DNA of 23,163 nucleotides from Paramacrobiotus richtersi (Eukaryota > Tardigrada > Eutardigrada > Parachela > Macrobiotidae), in assembly GCA_034698045.1 (NCBI GenBank), contig JAQGAU010000854.1, forward strand, positions 1-23,163, written 5' to 3'. Below the pieces are notes generated by a model. It was not told the origin of the DNA and ran no database searches. It saw nothing but the letters and a program-made list of their open reading frames with translations. The first letter of the stretch is position 1. Every line of letters begins with the position of its first letter. The translations under genes and the position numbers were made by a program. This document shows positions 1 to 9,877 of this stretch, one piece after another.

Positions 1-46
1 CATTTCCGGGTATGTCAAAGTAAATTCCAGTTCTGTGACCCAATCC
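1..46 (-). CDS. First exon of repeat unit 4, cut by the window edge
   Basis: An acceptor GGTTTAG is followed in the required phase 2 by an open frame reading DWVTELEFTLTYPEM to the window edge. The EL-x-F pattern matches the first exon of units 2 and 3 (QELLYS, FELRFSF). This is why the gene is taken to continue past the left edge. An alternative acceptor near 270 (TTTTTCAG) gives only a short hydrophobic tail ending in TAG near 223. Confidence 0.45.
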
Positions 47-3000
47 CTAAACCAGCAAAATTAAGATAACGCGGTTCCTCTTTCACCCAGGGTACTTATG
101 CAATGTTGTAGGGCAAGTCCAACGACTCGATGTACGATTGTGAAGTATTTACTAAAAAAGCCCAACTAGCGGAAAATTTTGATTACTTTCTGAGGTCTGT
201 GTGTGATATAACTACATTTTCTAAATAAATAAGCACAATAAGGCCATGTACCTGTACAAGTTACCTAGTAGCCTGCTGAAAAAGAACTATTCTTACGCTG
301 CTTAGCGCTTACCCTTTCAATGTCTGGAAGTCGTCGGTCCGGTTGGTCAGCGTAACGTTCAGTCCCACGTTATCGATGACGGCGGGATTTGCTTCGACGA
401 AAGCGTTACCAACGGCTCGCAAAAGGTCGCCAGTACCCTGTTTAAGCAAAACGTGAGCAGTGGATACGAGTCGAGTCGCAAATATATTAGCAGAACAGAA
501 GTGTTCCTCCATCTTGTGTGCAGCACAGCACTCTTGTAATCATTAATTTCATTAATCAGTGTTCGTTATGGCGTTATAACCGGCGTTATCGTTATAACCG
601 GTCCAAGCTTTATGCAGTACCAGCGTTGGCTGTTACTACATTTCTGGTGTTTTTCTTATTTAATTATTTACAAAGTTGCCAATATAGCAAGTTAATTATA
701 AAAGTATGGAAAACACTTGACCAAAAACCAGATTTTCGCCTGGTGAATGGCTTAAAAGACTCCAAGTTAAGCCATACAAACCCATGGCACTTACAGTCTG
801 GTCACTGTGTACATAAAAAGATGTGAGACATTATTTCAGTCCAGAAGCTTACCAGAACGGGTTGCCAATATTGTTGTTGTACTCGTTTGATAAGCAGTGC
901 AAATGTTCTGGGCAACAGGCAAGGAATCAAGATGTCAGATGACTGATCTGCGCAGCTGACCATAGTATTGTTTGACCCACGAGCTGGTCCATCATCACTA
1001 AACCATTGCCGGCTTAAAGTAATTCCCCCGTTGCCTTCGTTTGTACTTGCGTATCTAGATCCATATCCGGACTCGGAGCCGACGTACAAAGAGCCGGTGA
1101 GAGCGTTTCCGGATTCGTAGCGGCCGTATACGTAATTGTCGCTAGAGGGAGCGTCGTATAAACCGTATATTCTGGAACTGGATCCGCTCAGATCGGCCGT
1201 AATACCCCACAGTTCGTTGTTAACGCTGTTTTCCACAAATTTAAACCGTCGTCCTTCTTTGGTTAGGCTATCGTAAATCCTCTGGCCCGATTGTGATTTC
1301 GGATCGATGATTCGTTCTCCACCATAAACACCACTGCCGAGTGCGAAGAAGTCAAAGCAGCCAGTGCCGTTTATATCAGGATTCCACGCAACCAGACCTA
1401 AACCGATATGCGTGGATTGTTCGTTAAATACGGTCAACTCGTATGAATAACGGACCCAAATAGTATGAAATTATATGGTACGGTACGGTACGGTACTAAA
1501 CTGCGCCACTGATCATTTGATTATAGATCGACAACCGCTCGATGTCGCCCCTAAATGACCTTTTCGATGAAACCTCTAATCAGGCATGCATGCACAAATG
1601 GTTCACCGGGGAACTCAAAAGCCATAATTAAGATATTGGTCGCAGTCGCGGATTAGGGGAAGAAACACTAGAAGTAACGCGAAATAATGAAAGGTTAATT
1701 CATTGCACATGTAACATACTGTATTCAGCGCCGCATAACCCACGCAACGGTTCGATTTTCGAAATGTCGTCAAGGCGTAAAAATAGCTACGGCAGTTGAT
1801 AGCGTCATGTTTTCGAAACTGGAGCAGCGGCGGGGTCATCAGTTACAAAAGTCGGTTCATTAGCGTTTCCGAGACCCCGGATGCCACAACGACCATGTAA
1901 GAAATTTACTATAGTACTTTTTTATTGAACTTTTTTCATGGCCAGCCAACTTTGTGGTCTTTTTAATCATCTTGAACTTACTTGCGAGGTAGTACAGTTC
2001 AATCTGATCCTTGAGGAAGTCCGCGAAGCGCTGTGAGTACTGGATGCTGATCGGAACACTGGTATATAACCGGAAGGAAAGGTTTGGATGTAGCGGGAAA
2101 CTGCGAAGCACACCAGCAACATTAATACAGACTGCAGGCTGCAACCGCATCATGCATCTATACAGCTGTAGACCGTTACAATTCAGTTTTATTTATCCTT
2201 ACGTCACTTACAATGATCTGGTTTCGTCATCGAATCTGATTTTATCATGTACGGCAGTAAATGGCAATCTCCATACGTTCCAGAACTTTCCGCTTGTCAG
2301 TTGAGAAAAGGAGAAAGAAAAACGCAATTCAAAAGCCACGTGCCTGAAATTACAGTGAACAAGCGTGCGAAGATCGTAACAGATACTGGACTCCTTCTCT
2401 TACCCTTTTAAAGTGCGGAAAAGCACTTGCTGGTTTACGAAGGTGATGTTGAAATAGGCTGAATCAAAAGTCAGCTGGTTTCTCTCGGAGAAGACTGAAG
2501 TGACGTGTTGTATGATTTGCTCGGTTGGCTGCATATTTCAAAGCATGATAAGCAACTGTACGCATTAGCAGCGCGACGTGACCTCGGAAACTGAGCACTA
2601 ATAAGACTAATAATAATAAGACTATTGAGGTAAGTAACAAATTAAGTACAATATCGGTGAAGGAATGAAGTGTAAAAGTCTTTAAAAGCGTGTTTAAATG
2701 ACTAACAATAAAGTGTCCTGGGATCGAAAGTTAACGGTTGTATTCAGTTCTTCCAAAAATTTAGGTTCAAGACTTGTATTATGGACTTAAAGAATGTGAA
2801 CGCTTTGCACGAAACATCCAACCATCATACCGGTAACTGGCCAGGGCTTTGGGGTTCTTCGGTCAAATACTGCAAACTGAATTGGCAGTCTCCGTAGCTT
2901 TGTGCCTCGGTCAGAAGGCTTCCATTGCCGCATTCTTGTGGAACTTGTGGACCAGTATCAGTGCCATTTGTGATCGGTTGCTGACCGAGGCGAATAGAAA

Positions 3001-5841
3001 ACGTTTTATCACTGGAACTTGTCATGGTTGACTTGTTCAGATGTCGGTAGATATCTTCGGCGTACAAGAGACGCGCATCCAGATCAACGTGTTTTCCACC
3101 GTGTTTCAGACTAATGAAAAACTCTATGGTTGTGGCATGATCTACATCAGGATTCCAGATGAAAACCTCAATATCTCTACCACTTGAGTAGTACCCTGAA
3201 AAATCAAAAGCGTAAAGAACAGCGGACTCGCTTAATAGACGCGACCATAAGCACCAAGTTTGTCCGAGTCTATGAACTGAGTTACACCGGCAAATAACGA
3301 ACGGAACTGAGCACTACCATAGTACAAACTTACCCGAAGAACAGTGCCCATCTATTGACGGTAAAGTAACCAGCGCCATAAGCGGGTTCTTGGCCGTTCT
3401 ATTTTGTGAGATATTTAAATTTTGCTACAAATTCTCTTTTTTAGAAAGTACGGAAGAGCACAAACAAAACTAAACCGCATCTGCACTTTGCACCTCTGCG
3501 TATATGCCCGTGCGGAAACGTTTCTTTTGATGTCTGAATAGTCGCTTATTATTTTTTACCAAGCGTGCTCAGATTCGTGATGCTCGCGCGGATGTATTAA
3601 ATGTTTTTATTATGTTGTGAAAGAATTTTTATTGTGGGTGATCATATCAGCCTGATTTTGAAAACAGTTGGTAAGCATAATTTTCTGTAGACCAGCTGAA
3701 ATGAGAATGAATTCAGGAAAATTATTTTTCCAAACTTGCCACGCTGTTTCGTTCGTTATGCACTTGTGCTTACCAAGTTTTTCGTTGAAGGACTGCGTCA
3801 TGACTCTTTCGAGCTCCGGCAGAAGCTGCAAATTGATAGGAGCTGACGAATACATCCGGAATGATAATGCGGGATTATGGGGCGGGCTTGACCTCTTGAT
3901 CGGACGTGACCTTTCTCCCCATCCAGAATTATAATAACTTGCGGAAAATGATTCTGCTCCGTCTACGGAGGATTCATCTCCGTTGGGAGCCCGCCGTACT
4001 TCTGGATTCGATTCTTCTGGATCCGACTGCCATTGGATGGTTTGATTCTTTGCGAAAATCACGCAGTTGATCGAATATAGCCGCTTAAATCTGTAAATTA
4101 AAGACACTTTCAACAGAATGACCTCTGGGTTCTCTAAGTAATTTCAACATTTTACCGCTGTTACCTGACGATACACGTTTTGAAGATAGAGAAAAGCGCT
4201 TGAACTGAATTTCTACTATATAATTGGTACTTGTTACGATCGACGCAAAAGTTTTTTTGTAAGTGTTCTCGAAAAGATGTATCTGTAGTTGAAGCCAAAA
4301 GAATCTGGCACAAAGACATATACTGTATATGAACTGAATACAGTAATTCTTGTGCAAAGTCCTTTTTGGCATAAAATCTGAAAGAAGTTATTTTACACAC
4401 CAATACTCAGGTGAAACCTTGCTCCATATACATAGCCTTGTAGCCCAAAAGTCTGTACAGCAAAAATGTCGCTGGAGCTAAATGAATCTGAGCTGTAGAA
4501 TTGTATGAATCTAGAGATACCTGGCTTCTCGAACAGCTATACTCTGCCAGCTATCAGCAATTCGAATGTCCAAGTCACTGCTTCCGATGCAAGACCGATC
4601 CGCACTGTTCCTCTCATAGTCCGCAACTATCCGGCGTTTTATCTCGGTTGGATCCAGATCGCTAGGTCGGGTTTTAATAAAGATAGACTGTGATGGAAAC
4701 AGTTCCCCGGTATAAACAATCAAGCCGTTAGCAGCAAGCCGCAATGTGAACTGCTCTTTCGTCGGCGGGGGAATTCGTCGAAGCTTGAGTGGCTTGGGGA
4801 CATCAGAGTGGCTTGAAGACGTCCACAGTGAGGAAGCATTAGGAAAGACGATGGTATAGACAATTCGCGTAATCGCTGATCTGTATGGTGACCACAAGAA
4901 ACTATTGAATCTACGGTGTAGAAAAAGTTTCTGTGAACACTGAGTTGCTACAACTTAGCCTACCCATTCGCGGTCAGCTCTTGCCCGGAGTCCAACAGGG
5001 AAACAATTCGAATGGACGGTGGATTCGCACTGTAATTATTGCTGTTCGTTGGAGGCACTATAATACAATTCGAGTTTATATCGTTCTCGTCGTCGTTATA
5101 GTATTGTGCACTATGCCAGAAAATCCCACGAGCAGTAAGCGATCGCGAGTAAGCAAGACATCGTGTCGTTTCTGCAAATCCCAAAACTTTTCTGCAAATA
5201 TCTTCTTATAACGCACTTTTAGGTTAGATTCCGTTAGAAGAGCCTATGGTGGACTGTACAATTCTGATCCCTTTAGTTAGCTGTATTACTGCATAATCGA
5301 TTCTTTCGATCTTTGGATCTGTATGTAGGATAACAAAGGGCGATTGAAGGTTCGCAGTTGATTATATTACCCAAGTTGGGCGCCCACGCATCGTTTAATG
5401 CGGCTTCCAGTTCTTGAACGGTCAGATTGTTTGGTTCCACCGTAACGTCATGCACGCCGATCCGCTCCGGTAAAGTTAGGATGTCACCGAAGGCGTTCAA
5501 AATATTCAGGTCGTTTACTGCGGGGTCGTTCCGTTTGAGATAGAAATTAATCCCGGCTTGTCTTGGTGGCTCTTCTTGTTGATGACGGTTTCTGGCCGTG
5601 TTCCTACTTGAGCACACATCGTCCCATGGATTAGAAGATTCATAACCATCTTCTGAAACTTATTCGAAATTTCTGCTGTATATATGCATAAAAATTATAC
5701 AGATCGATTCAGTGCGAAGATGTGCATACCTTTTTCAGGAGGATCTTGTTTCACAGTGGATTCAACTTTATTGACAGTCCGTACACTGGTACTTACAGTC
5801 AAAGTCAACGAAAAAGAAAACACAAAGATTTTCAATAACAT
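1..5841 (-). CDS. Large multi-exon secreted/extracellular repeat protein gene, 5' part; family unrecognised
   Basis: The start at 5841 opens a hydrophobic signal peptide (MLLKIFVFSFSLTLTV, residues 1-16). Exons joined by matching GT-AG sites and phases: 5730-5841, 5371-5652, 4964-5171, 4521-4910, 4165-4377, 3774-4090, [3476-3495 and 3334-3424, tentative], 2831-3195, 2404-2528, 2212-2343, 1982-2100, [1502-1575, tentative], 853-1437, 313-437, 1-46 (runs off the window). These give over 1000 codons without a stop. The product alternates recurring blocks: an EL-x-F strand block, an 'LSFR-Y...P' block, a 'WNPD' block and a block ending 'TLKG'. Copies share intron phases, which points to tandem duplication of a multi-exon unit. 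No transmembrane segment or catalytic domain lies inside the window. The protein is probably secreted, or the ectodomain of a receptor whose membrane part is off the left edge. Function is unknown. The signal peptide and most splice joins are well supported, the bracketed exons much less so. Confidence 0.72.
313..2343 (-). CDS. Repeat unit 3 of the large extracellular gene
   Basis: Exons: 2212-2343 (phase 2 to 2; HVAFELRFSFSFSQL), 1982-2100 (2 to 1; PNLSFRLYTSVPISIQ), 853-1437 (0 to 0; LVAWNPDINGTGCFDFF, then a long Ser/Gly/Tyr-rich tail), and 313-437 (0 to 2; ends FQTLKG). The last exon is 125 nt, the same length and phases as its unit-2 counterpart at 2404-2528. Two points are weak. A linker exon at 1502-1575 is needed to change phase 1 to 0, and the acceptor before 1437 (ATACGAG) lacks a pyrimidine tract. 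A later acceptor (GGTTTAG, phase 1, near 1395) would also restore frame. The GTAAGC donor at 852 could be followed by a nearby AG at about 807, but that gives an immediate TGA. Splicing to 437 is preferred. Confidence 0.58.
1477..1496. repeat. Four tandem copies of GGTAC
   Basis: Four exact copies of a 5-mer, in an intron of the large gene just upstream of the 853-1437 exon on the minus strand. Short enough to be slippage. Confidence 0.8.
2404..4377 (-). CDS. Repeat unit 2 of the large extracellular gene
   Basis: Exons: 4165-4377 (phase 2 to 2; contains AQELLYSVHIQY), 3774-4090 (2 to 1; a polar, acidic stretch then PALSFRMYSSAPI), 2831-3195 (1 to 0; EVFIWNPDVDHATTIEFFI), and 2404-2528 (0 to 2; ends RTLKG). 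Donors are mostly GTAAG, and acceptors include TTTCAG and TTTACAG. The join between 3774 and 3195 is uncertain. A 91-nt exon at 3334-3424 (NISQNRTAKNP, with a good GGGTAAGT donor) fits phase 0 to 1, and a 20-nt exon at 3476-3495 would supply the missing phase 1 to 0 link, but its GTTTAG donor is weak. The alternative is one long intron from 3773 to 3196, or an end at the in-frame TAA near 3610. Confidence 0.6.
4521..5841 (-). CDS. Signal peptide exon plus repeat unit 1 of the large extracellular gene (4 exons)
   Basis: Exon 1 (5730-5841, ends phase 1) encodes the signal peptide and a short polar stretch. Exon 2 (5371-5652) is acidic and polar at first, then carries an 'INFYLKR-x-DP' block resembling the LSFR-Y-P block of later units. 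Exon 3 (4964-5171) is Asn-rich. Exon 4 (4521-4910) holds the WxP block (FLWSPYRSAITRIVYTIVF) and, fused to it without an intron, the block that later units carry on a separate 125-nt exon. Introns are 77, 199 and 53 nt. The 53-nt one joins GG|GTAGGC to CCGTAG|A and is the only way found to pass the in-frame TAG at the end of exon 3. Exon 4 ends in phase 2, as the other copies of this block do. Confidence 0.68.
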
Positions 5842-5902
5842 TTTGCGGACTTGGGAATTTTTTGTTATACTGACTCGAACATGACATGCTGAGACGTATA
5901 CC

Positions 5903-5914
5903 GCATATATATGC
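5903..5914 (-). promoter_or_regulatory. Possible TATA-like element of the large gene
   Basis: A 12-bp palindromic GCATATATATGC lies about 62-73 bp upstream of the signal-peptide ATG at 5841. Position and composition fit a TATA box with a short 5' UTR. No initiator element was identified, so this is only a candidate. Confidence 0.25.
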
Positions 5915-6859
5915 TCTACCGACAATTTTCAGCGGCGTTAAGCTCTACCAAATCAAGGCACGAGTAAAGTTCTGGCTGCCCGACATTCCGCGCATTTTTC
6001 CCATTGCTAAGATAAGATCATCCTTGAAGGTTGCAACCGATAACTGAAACGCGTTCACTAGACACCTTACTAGACATGCGAGCAGTATCTGAACGCCGCT
6101 TAGTGTGACCTTTGACCCGGTAGTCGGCGTACAGAGAAAAATGTGGGAGATTTGCAAAGAATTCAGCAGAATTCACATCTTATTTTTGTAATTAATTTGG
6201 GAAACAGCGATCGGTTTCATAACATTCTGTGCGTCTGGCGGATTTTCTAATTGGAACGTTGCAGCGTTTACCTGCGCTGTTTTGATGATTCTTTGGACTT
6301 TGGAGATGTACGCTCATACTGTGGATGCGCTTTTCGACAGTTGATGAACCGAAGTCATCGAAAATATTCACCACGTATGCCGTACGCTGTACGCAGTACA
6401 CCAGTTTTGAAACGTTCGTACCATACTTTACTGTAGTCTGTAGGTGTGCGTTTCGGGAAGTGTTAACCACGTCGAATTTATCGAACTGCGTTCTACTGTA
6501 AAGCAACCGGTTACGATATTCGCAAAACGTCCTTCATATCAAAAGTATGTTGTCAAAAACAGACTATAGAAAAGCTACCGGAGAACAATTCAGATAATGC
6601 GAAAAAGGTGAATGATAGATACATAGACTGGAGCATAGACTTGATCGACGCCGCCTTCCACTTCAGAGGACAATTTCTTGTTCACTCCGTATGCTTTATG
6701 TGCTGTATATGCAGTGAACAATATATAGGCTAGCTTCTTTTGGTAGCGTATTGTTGATGCACATTGCACATACTGTATGCTCGCTACTGTTTATTGAATT
6801 CAGATCATTATAAAAAAGAGTGAACAATGAAAGTGTTCTCTGGTACTAGCGAGCGGCGT

Positions 6860-6949
6860 CGACTGGATGCTAAAGTTATGCGGCACAATAACGGTAATGA
6901 AGGGCACAGTTATGGTTATTAAACCGTATTATAAGAGTGCATCCAGTCG
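6860..6949. repeat. Short imperfect inverted repeat
   Basis: An 11-bp arm CGACTGGATGC (6860-6870) recurs in inverted form at 6939-6949. Inside, the two sides show only loose AT-rich complementarity. It could be an old MITE remnant or chance. Confidence 0.35.
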
Positions 6950-7048
6950 CGACACATAACAGTACACCGTCTATGTACAAAATACTAGCGTAACGTGTAC
7001 GTGGAAGCGGCGTTATTGGTAACCGTAACAGAAGCATTTTCCGACGCT

Positions 7049-8425
7049 TTACTGTACAATGGCAGAAAGAATGCCAGCAGCTGGAACTGGTTTCTCCATC
7101 CTCTCCTTCAGTTGATCATAGGCTTGTGCCAAAACCCTCTGGACATTCCGTACACCACGTTCGTATGGAAGAGCAGCATCCATTGTCGGATCCAGCGGCT
7201 GCTGGATACTCAAGAGTGGACTCGGTTCAGACCCTAGTCGCTGTCGCATTTCATCTTTGCTGACAATGTTTCCACTTTCGATAAGAACAATGGCTTGTTT
7301 TTCGTAATCGAAATCTTTTCCATACAACTTCAAACAGCGTAGCAGCAGAACACCCAGGCTACATTCGTATCTGTTTTCTTCACGTTGGAGGAAGCTCAGT
7401 ACCATCAGACTCAAGATGTAGGAGCAGATCCCACCGGTGCTGGCATGGTCCAGGTCATGTTGATGGAGGAGCTGTTTTAGTACAACTGTCAGTGCTGGGA
7501 GACTGGGATACAGGTGTACTCGGTCTTGGATCCATTGGGAATTGCGCATGCCTGTGTGGATTTCGCGACTGTTCCTGCACTGAAATTGTACAACTTATCA
7601 CTTACGGTACCACTTACTACCGTTTGTATAAGTTTTAACCGTGAGATTGCAATCGGACCAAGCAAGACAATTACGACCAAAGCAACTGCACAGTAGTATA
7701 AACATGCTATTAGAATAAATTCTGTATACTAGTTCCGCCGAAACGCTAACAGATCGATGGGTACTTCGATATTTTTCTTATTTCTGCCACATCGAGTGTA
7801 CGTTATCACTATTTCTACCACCCCGCTGCCAGTGTTACCTGAGCGACCGTTGCAGACGCAGTTTATACGCTGGGAAGATCATTTCATACGCTATAGTATA
7901 GTCGATGTGGCAGAAATAAGAAAAATGTCGAAGTATTTAAACTAGAGAAACGGTGTTCAAACTTACCGAAATATCCAGCTTGAGATGGCTTTTTGAATCC
8001 GTAATCTTCAGCAGTGGGACCTTGCTTTTCTTAATGAAATCCTCCTTTTTGCTGTTGTACTGCTGGCCACCATCCTCGATAAGCCAGGCACGAAACGTTC
8101 CTAACCAGCATACAGGGTTTACAGGTCGAATTAAATGCTTCCGTTTACTTCGACTACGGACTGTAGTAGACTGTATCGTGACGACAATGTCTATATCGCT
8201 TGAGCGTATATAGGTTCCGTTTACAATGCTCCCAAAAGGTTCGACTGTTGCACGAAGATGTCGACTTTCAATAAAGTCCTTAATGCGGTCAACAGTTTCC
8301 CGACGGCGAACGATTTCCGTATCGGAATGGGAATCCGCGTAAAAATCATGGATTTCTTGATGTAGACGTTGTATTGTGGGATTGGAATTCTGATCGGTCG
8401 TAAGTGATACCCGGTTTGCGGTCAT
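7049..8425 (-). CDS. NT1: Trf4/PAPD5-like non-canonical poly(A) polymerase, 329 aa, two exons
   Basis: Exon 1 is 7967-8425 (153 codons, donor TCG|GTAAGT). Exon 2 is 7049-7579 (acceptor ATTTCAG). The join is phase 0. The N-terminal half is a polymerase-beta-like nucleotidyltransferase: GS motif at G65-S66, Asp pair in SSDIDIVV at D77 and D79, third catalytic Asp D151 in KLDIS. Exon 2 gives the central/PAP-associated domain: GGICSYILSLMVLSFLQ, LGVLLLRCLKLYGKDFDYE and an IQQPLDP motif that matches the Trf4/PAPD5 'I-x-DPL-P' region. This family adds non-templated nucleotides to RNA 3' ends, in the nucleus for Trf4 (TRAMP). At 329 aa it lacks the long flanks of Trf4 or PAPD5. All catalytic residues are present, so activity is plausible. 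Substrate and location are unknown. NT2 and NT3 are paralogues with the same intron position. The ATG at 8425 aligns with their starts. Confidence 0.88.
7762..7935. mobile_element. MITE-like element inside the NT1 intron
   Basis: Arms of 34 bp (7762-7795 and 7902-7935) are inverted copies with one mismatch. They begin TACTTCGATA and end TGTCGAAGTA on the plus strand, and enclose 106 bp of non-coding sequence. The outermost TA on each side could be a TA target-site duplication, which would suggest a Tc1/mariner-type non-autonomous element with 32-bp terminal repeats. It lies wholly within the NT1 intron (7580-7966), so splicing would remove it. Confidence 0.72.
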
Positions 8426-9877
8426 ATTTATCCGTTAAACGTCGCTAATGCTGAATGCCCTCGAAATTAAACAATCTTAGATACTTATTTCCCAGTTGTT
8501 AGAACTTCAACTCGGTACAGTACATAACTAAGTGGTAGTGAATGATGTAGTGATTTGTATCGCTATCGGACTGACCAGAAACTTGAACAAACGGCTCGCT
8601 TTTCGTTTCCCCATAAATAATGGGATGAATCATCGCTACAGCGTTGAGCGTTAGGACCTTAGGAACTGCTGAATTTTTTGTGTCTGGCCTGTATAGTATC
8701 TTCTTGATGCAGAGGCACGTACTGTCTTATCACTTTTATGCCTCGATTACTGCGTTGATGCTGTAGAGGAATGTAAACTTCTGCCGGAAAATACAAGCTG
8801 CTTTAAGAATATATATCGTGACATCGTCCTTTTCGCATGCCCGGACACGATTTTAATTGTGTTGGCATATTACAGTACTTCCGAACCCAGTACTTCAGTA
8901 TAGGGGAACAGCATGGTACAGTATCTGCAACTTTACCAGCGCATAATTATTAATTATACACTACTGTATCTCCATTCTAGCTCCGAGACCACGACGTACG
9001 TACTACGTTCACTGCATTTTCCAGCTTGTTCAGTCAAAGTAATGTAAACATTACTACAAACAGTAATATATGTGAGTATAAGCAAAACACATGAAATTAA
9101 CCAATGTTTTGGGAAATAATGAAGTGACCCCGGCAGGCCTCGTACGGTGTAGGTATGCCCTACCAAGCGCGCCTTCGAAATACGCGGTGTTCGTTTTGTA
9201 ATTTGTGTTTTGTTTGATACGCAGAGATCTGTTAATCTTGTCCAGGGTCGATTGACTAAGACTGCAAATCCTGTGCGTAGTTCGTGCCATTCCCTCAGCA
9301 AACACAGCAACAATTCCCCAGAAAAATACTTCAGTAAGGCTATGGGAAAACGACAGTCGATCGTGCTAGGTTGTCCATATCCGGTTGTCAATAGCTCGAT
9401 ACGGCAAAAGGTTGTTTGTCATAGAAAACACGAATGAAATGAAAGGGCACATGAATCCTTTAGCGCGATGCGGGCTTTGATGAGTTTGATCTATTGTCCT
9501 CTGCAAGCACGCCTAGCTGTTGCTTCAGTTTCGTAATTCAAGAAAGTCTATCCGTGAGACTGTTGCTGCAATTGCGGACCGTATGGATCAACCGCGTATC
9601 AAGCAAAAACATTTCCCATGAGAACCAGGGTTTTAGAAACGGATATGCGACAGTGTAACGCAACAGGGCGAGAATTCTCACTGGTGGATTGACCGTGTGA
9701 TCCCTCCAGATCAGCTATTCTTGCGGATTTCGAAAGATATGGAAAACATGCAATATTTTCAGTACATAACCCACGAAACTAACAACTTGCGAATCACATC
9801 CTAAAGTGTGTATTCGAAGAAAACCGCGTCAATCTAGTGTTATTTGAGTTACTCGACTACAAACTGAACGCTTCAAA
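8426..9877. other. Divergent intergenic region between NT1 and GPCR copy A
   Basis: This region must hold the promoters of both genes, which run in opposite directions. No coding gene is convincing: minus-strand frames at 8954-9391 and 9054-9305 overlap each other and look like chance. The stretch from about 9340 on (GGGAAAACGAC and following) is recognisably similar to 15040-15100 upstream of GPCR copy C, so the GPCR duplication includes roughly 500 bp of 5' flank. Confidence 0.5.

Larger units (their letters stand above)
5842..7048. other. Intergenic, no gene recognised
   Basis: This stretch lies between the start of the large gene and the 3' end of NT1. Open frames occur on both strands (for example 5945-6157 and 6192-6506, minus) but they overlap other open frames, lack convincing splice sites and resemble nothing known to me. 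It holds an imperfect inverted repeat at 6860-6949. Confidence 0.5.

Noticed and set aside
802..852. Short intron (GTAAGC at 852 to CACAG near 807) ending the large gene at a TGA
   Set aside because: The next exon would be an immediate stop, whereas the same donor joins in phase to the 125-nt exon at 437-313, which matches its unit-2 counterpart.
8954..9391. 145-codon minus-strand frame between NT1 and GPCR copy A
   Set aside because: It overlaps other long frames, shows no family motif, and part of it overlaps DNA alignable to the non-coding flank of GPCR copy C.
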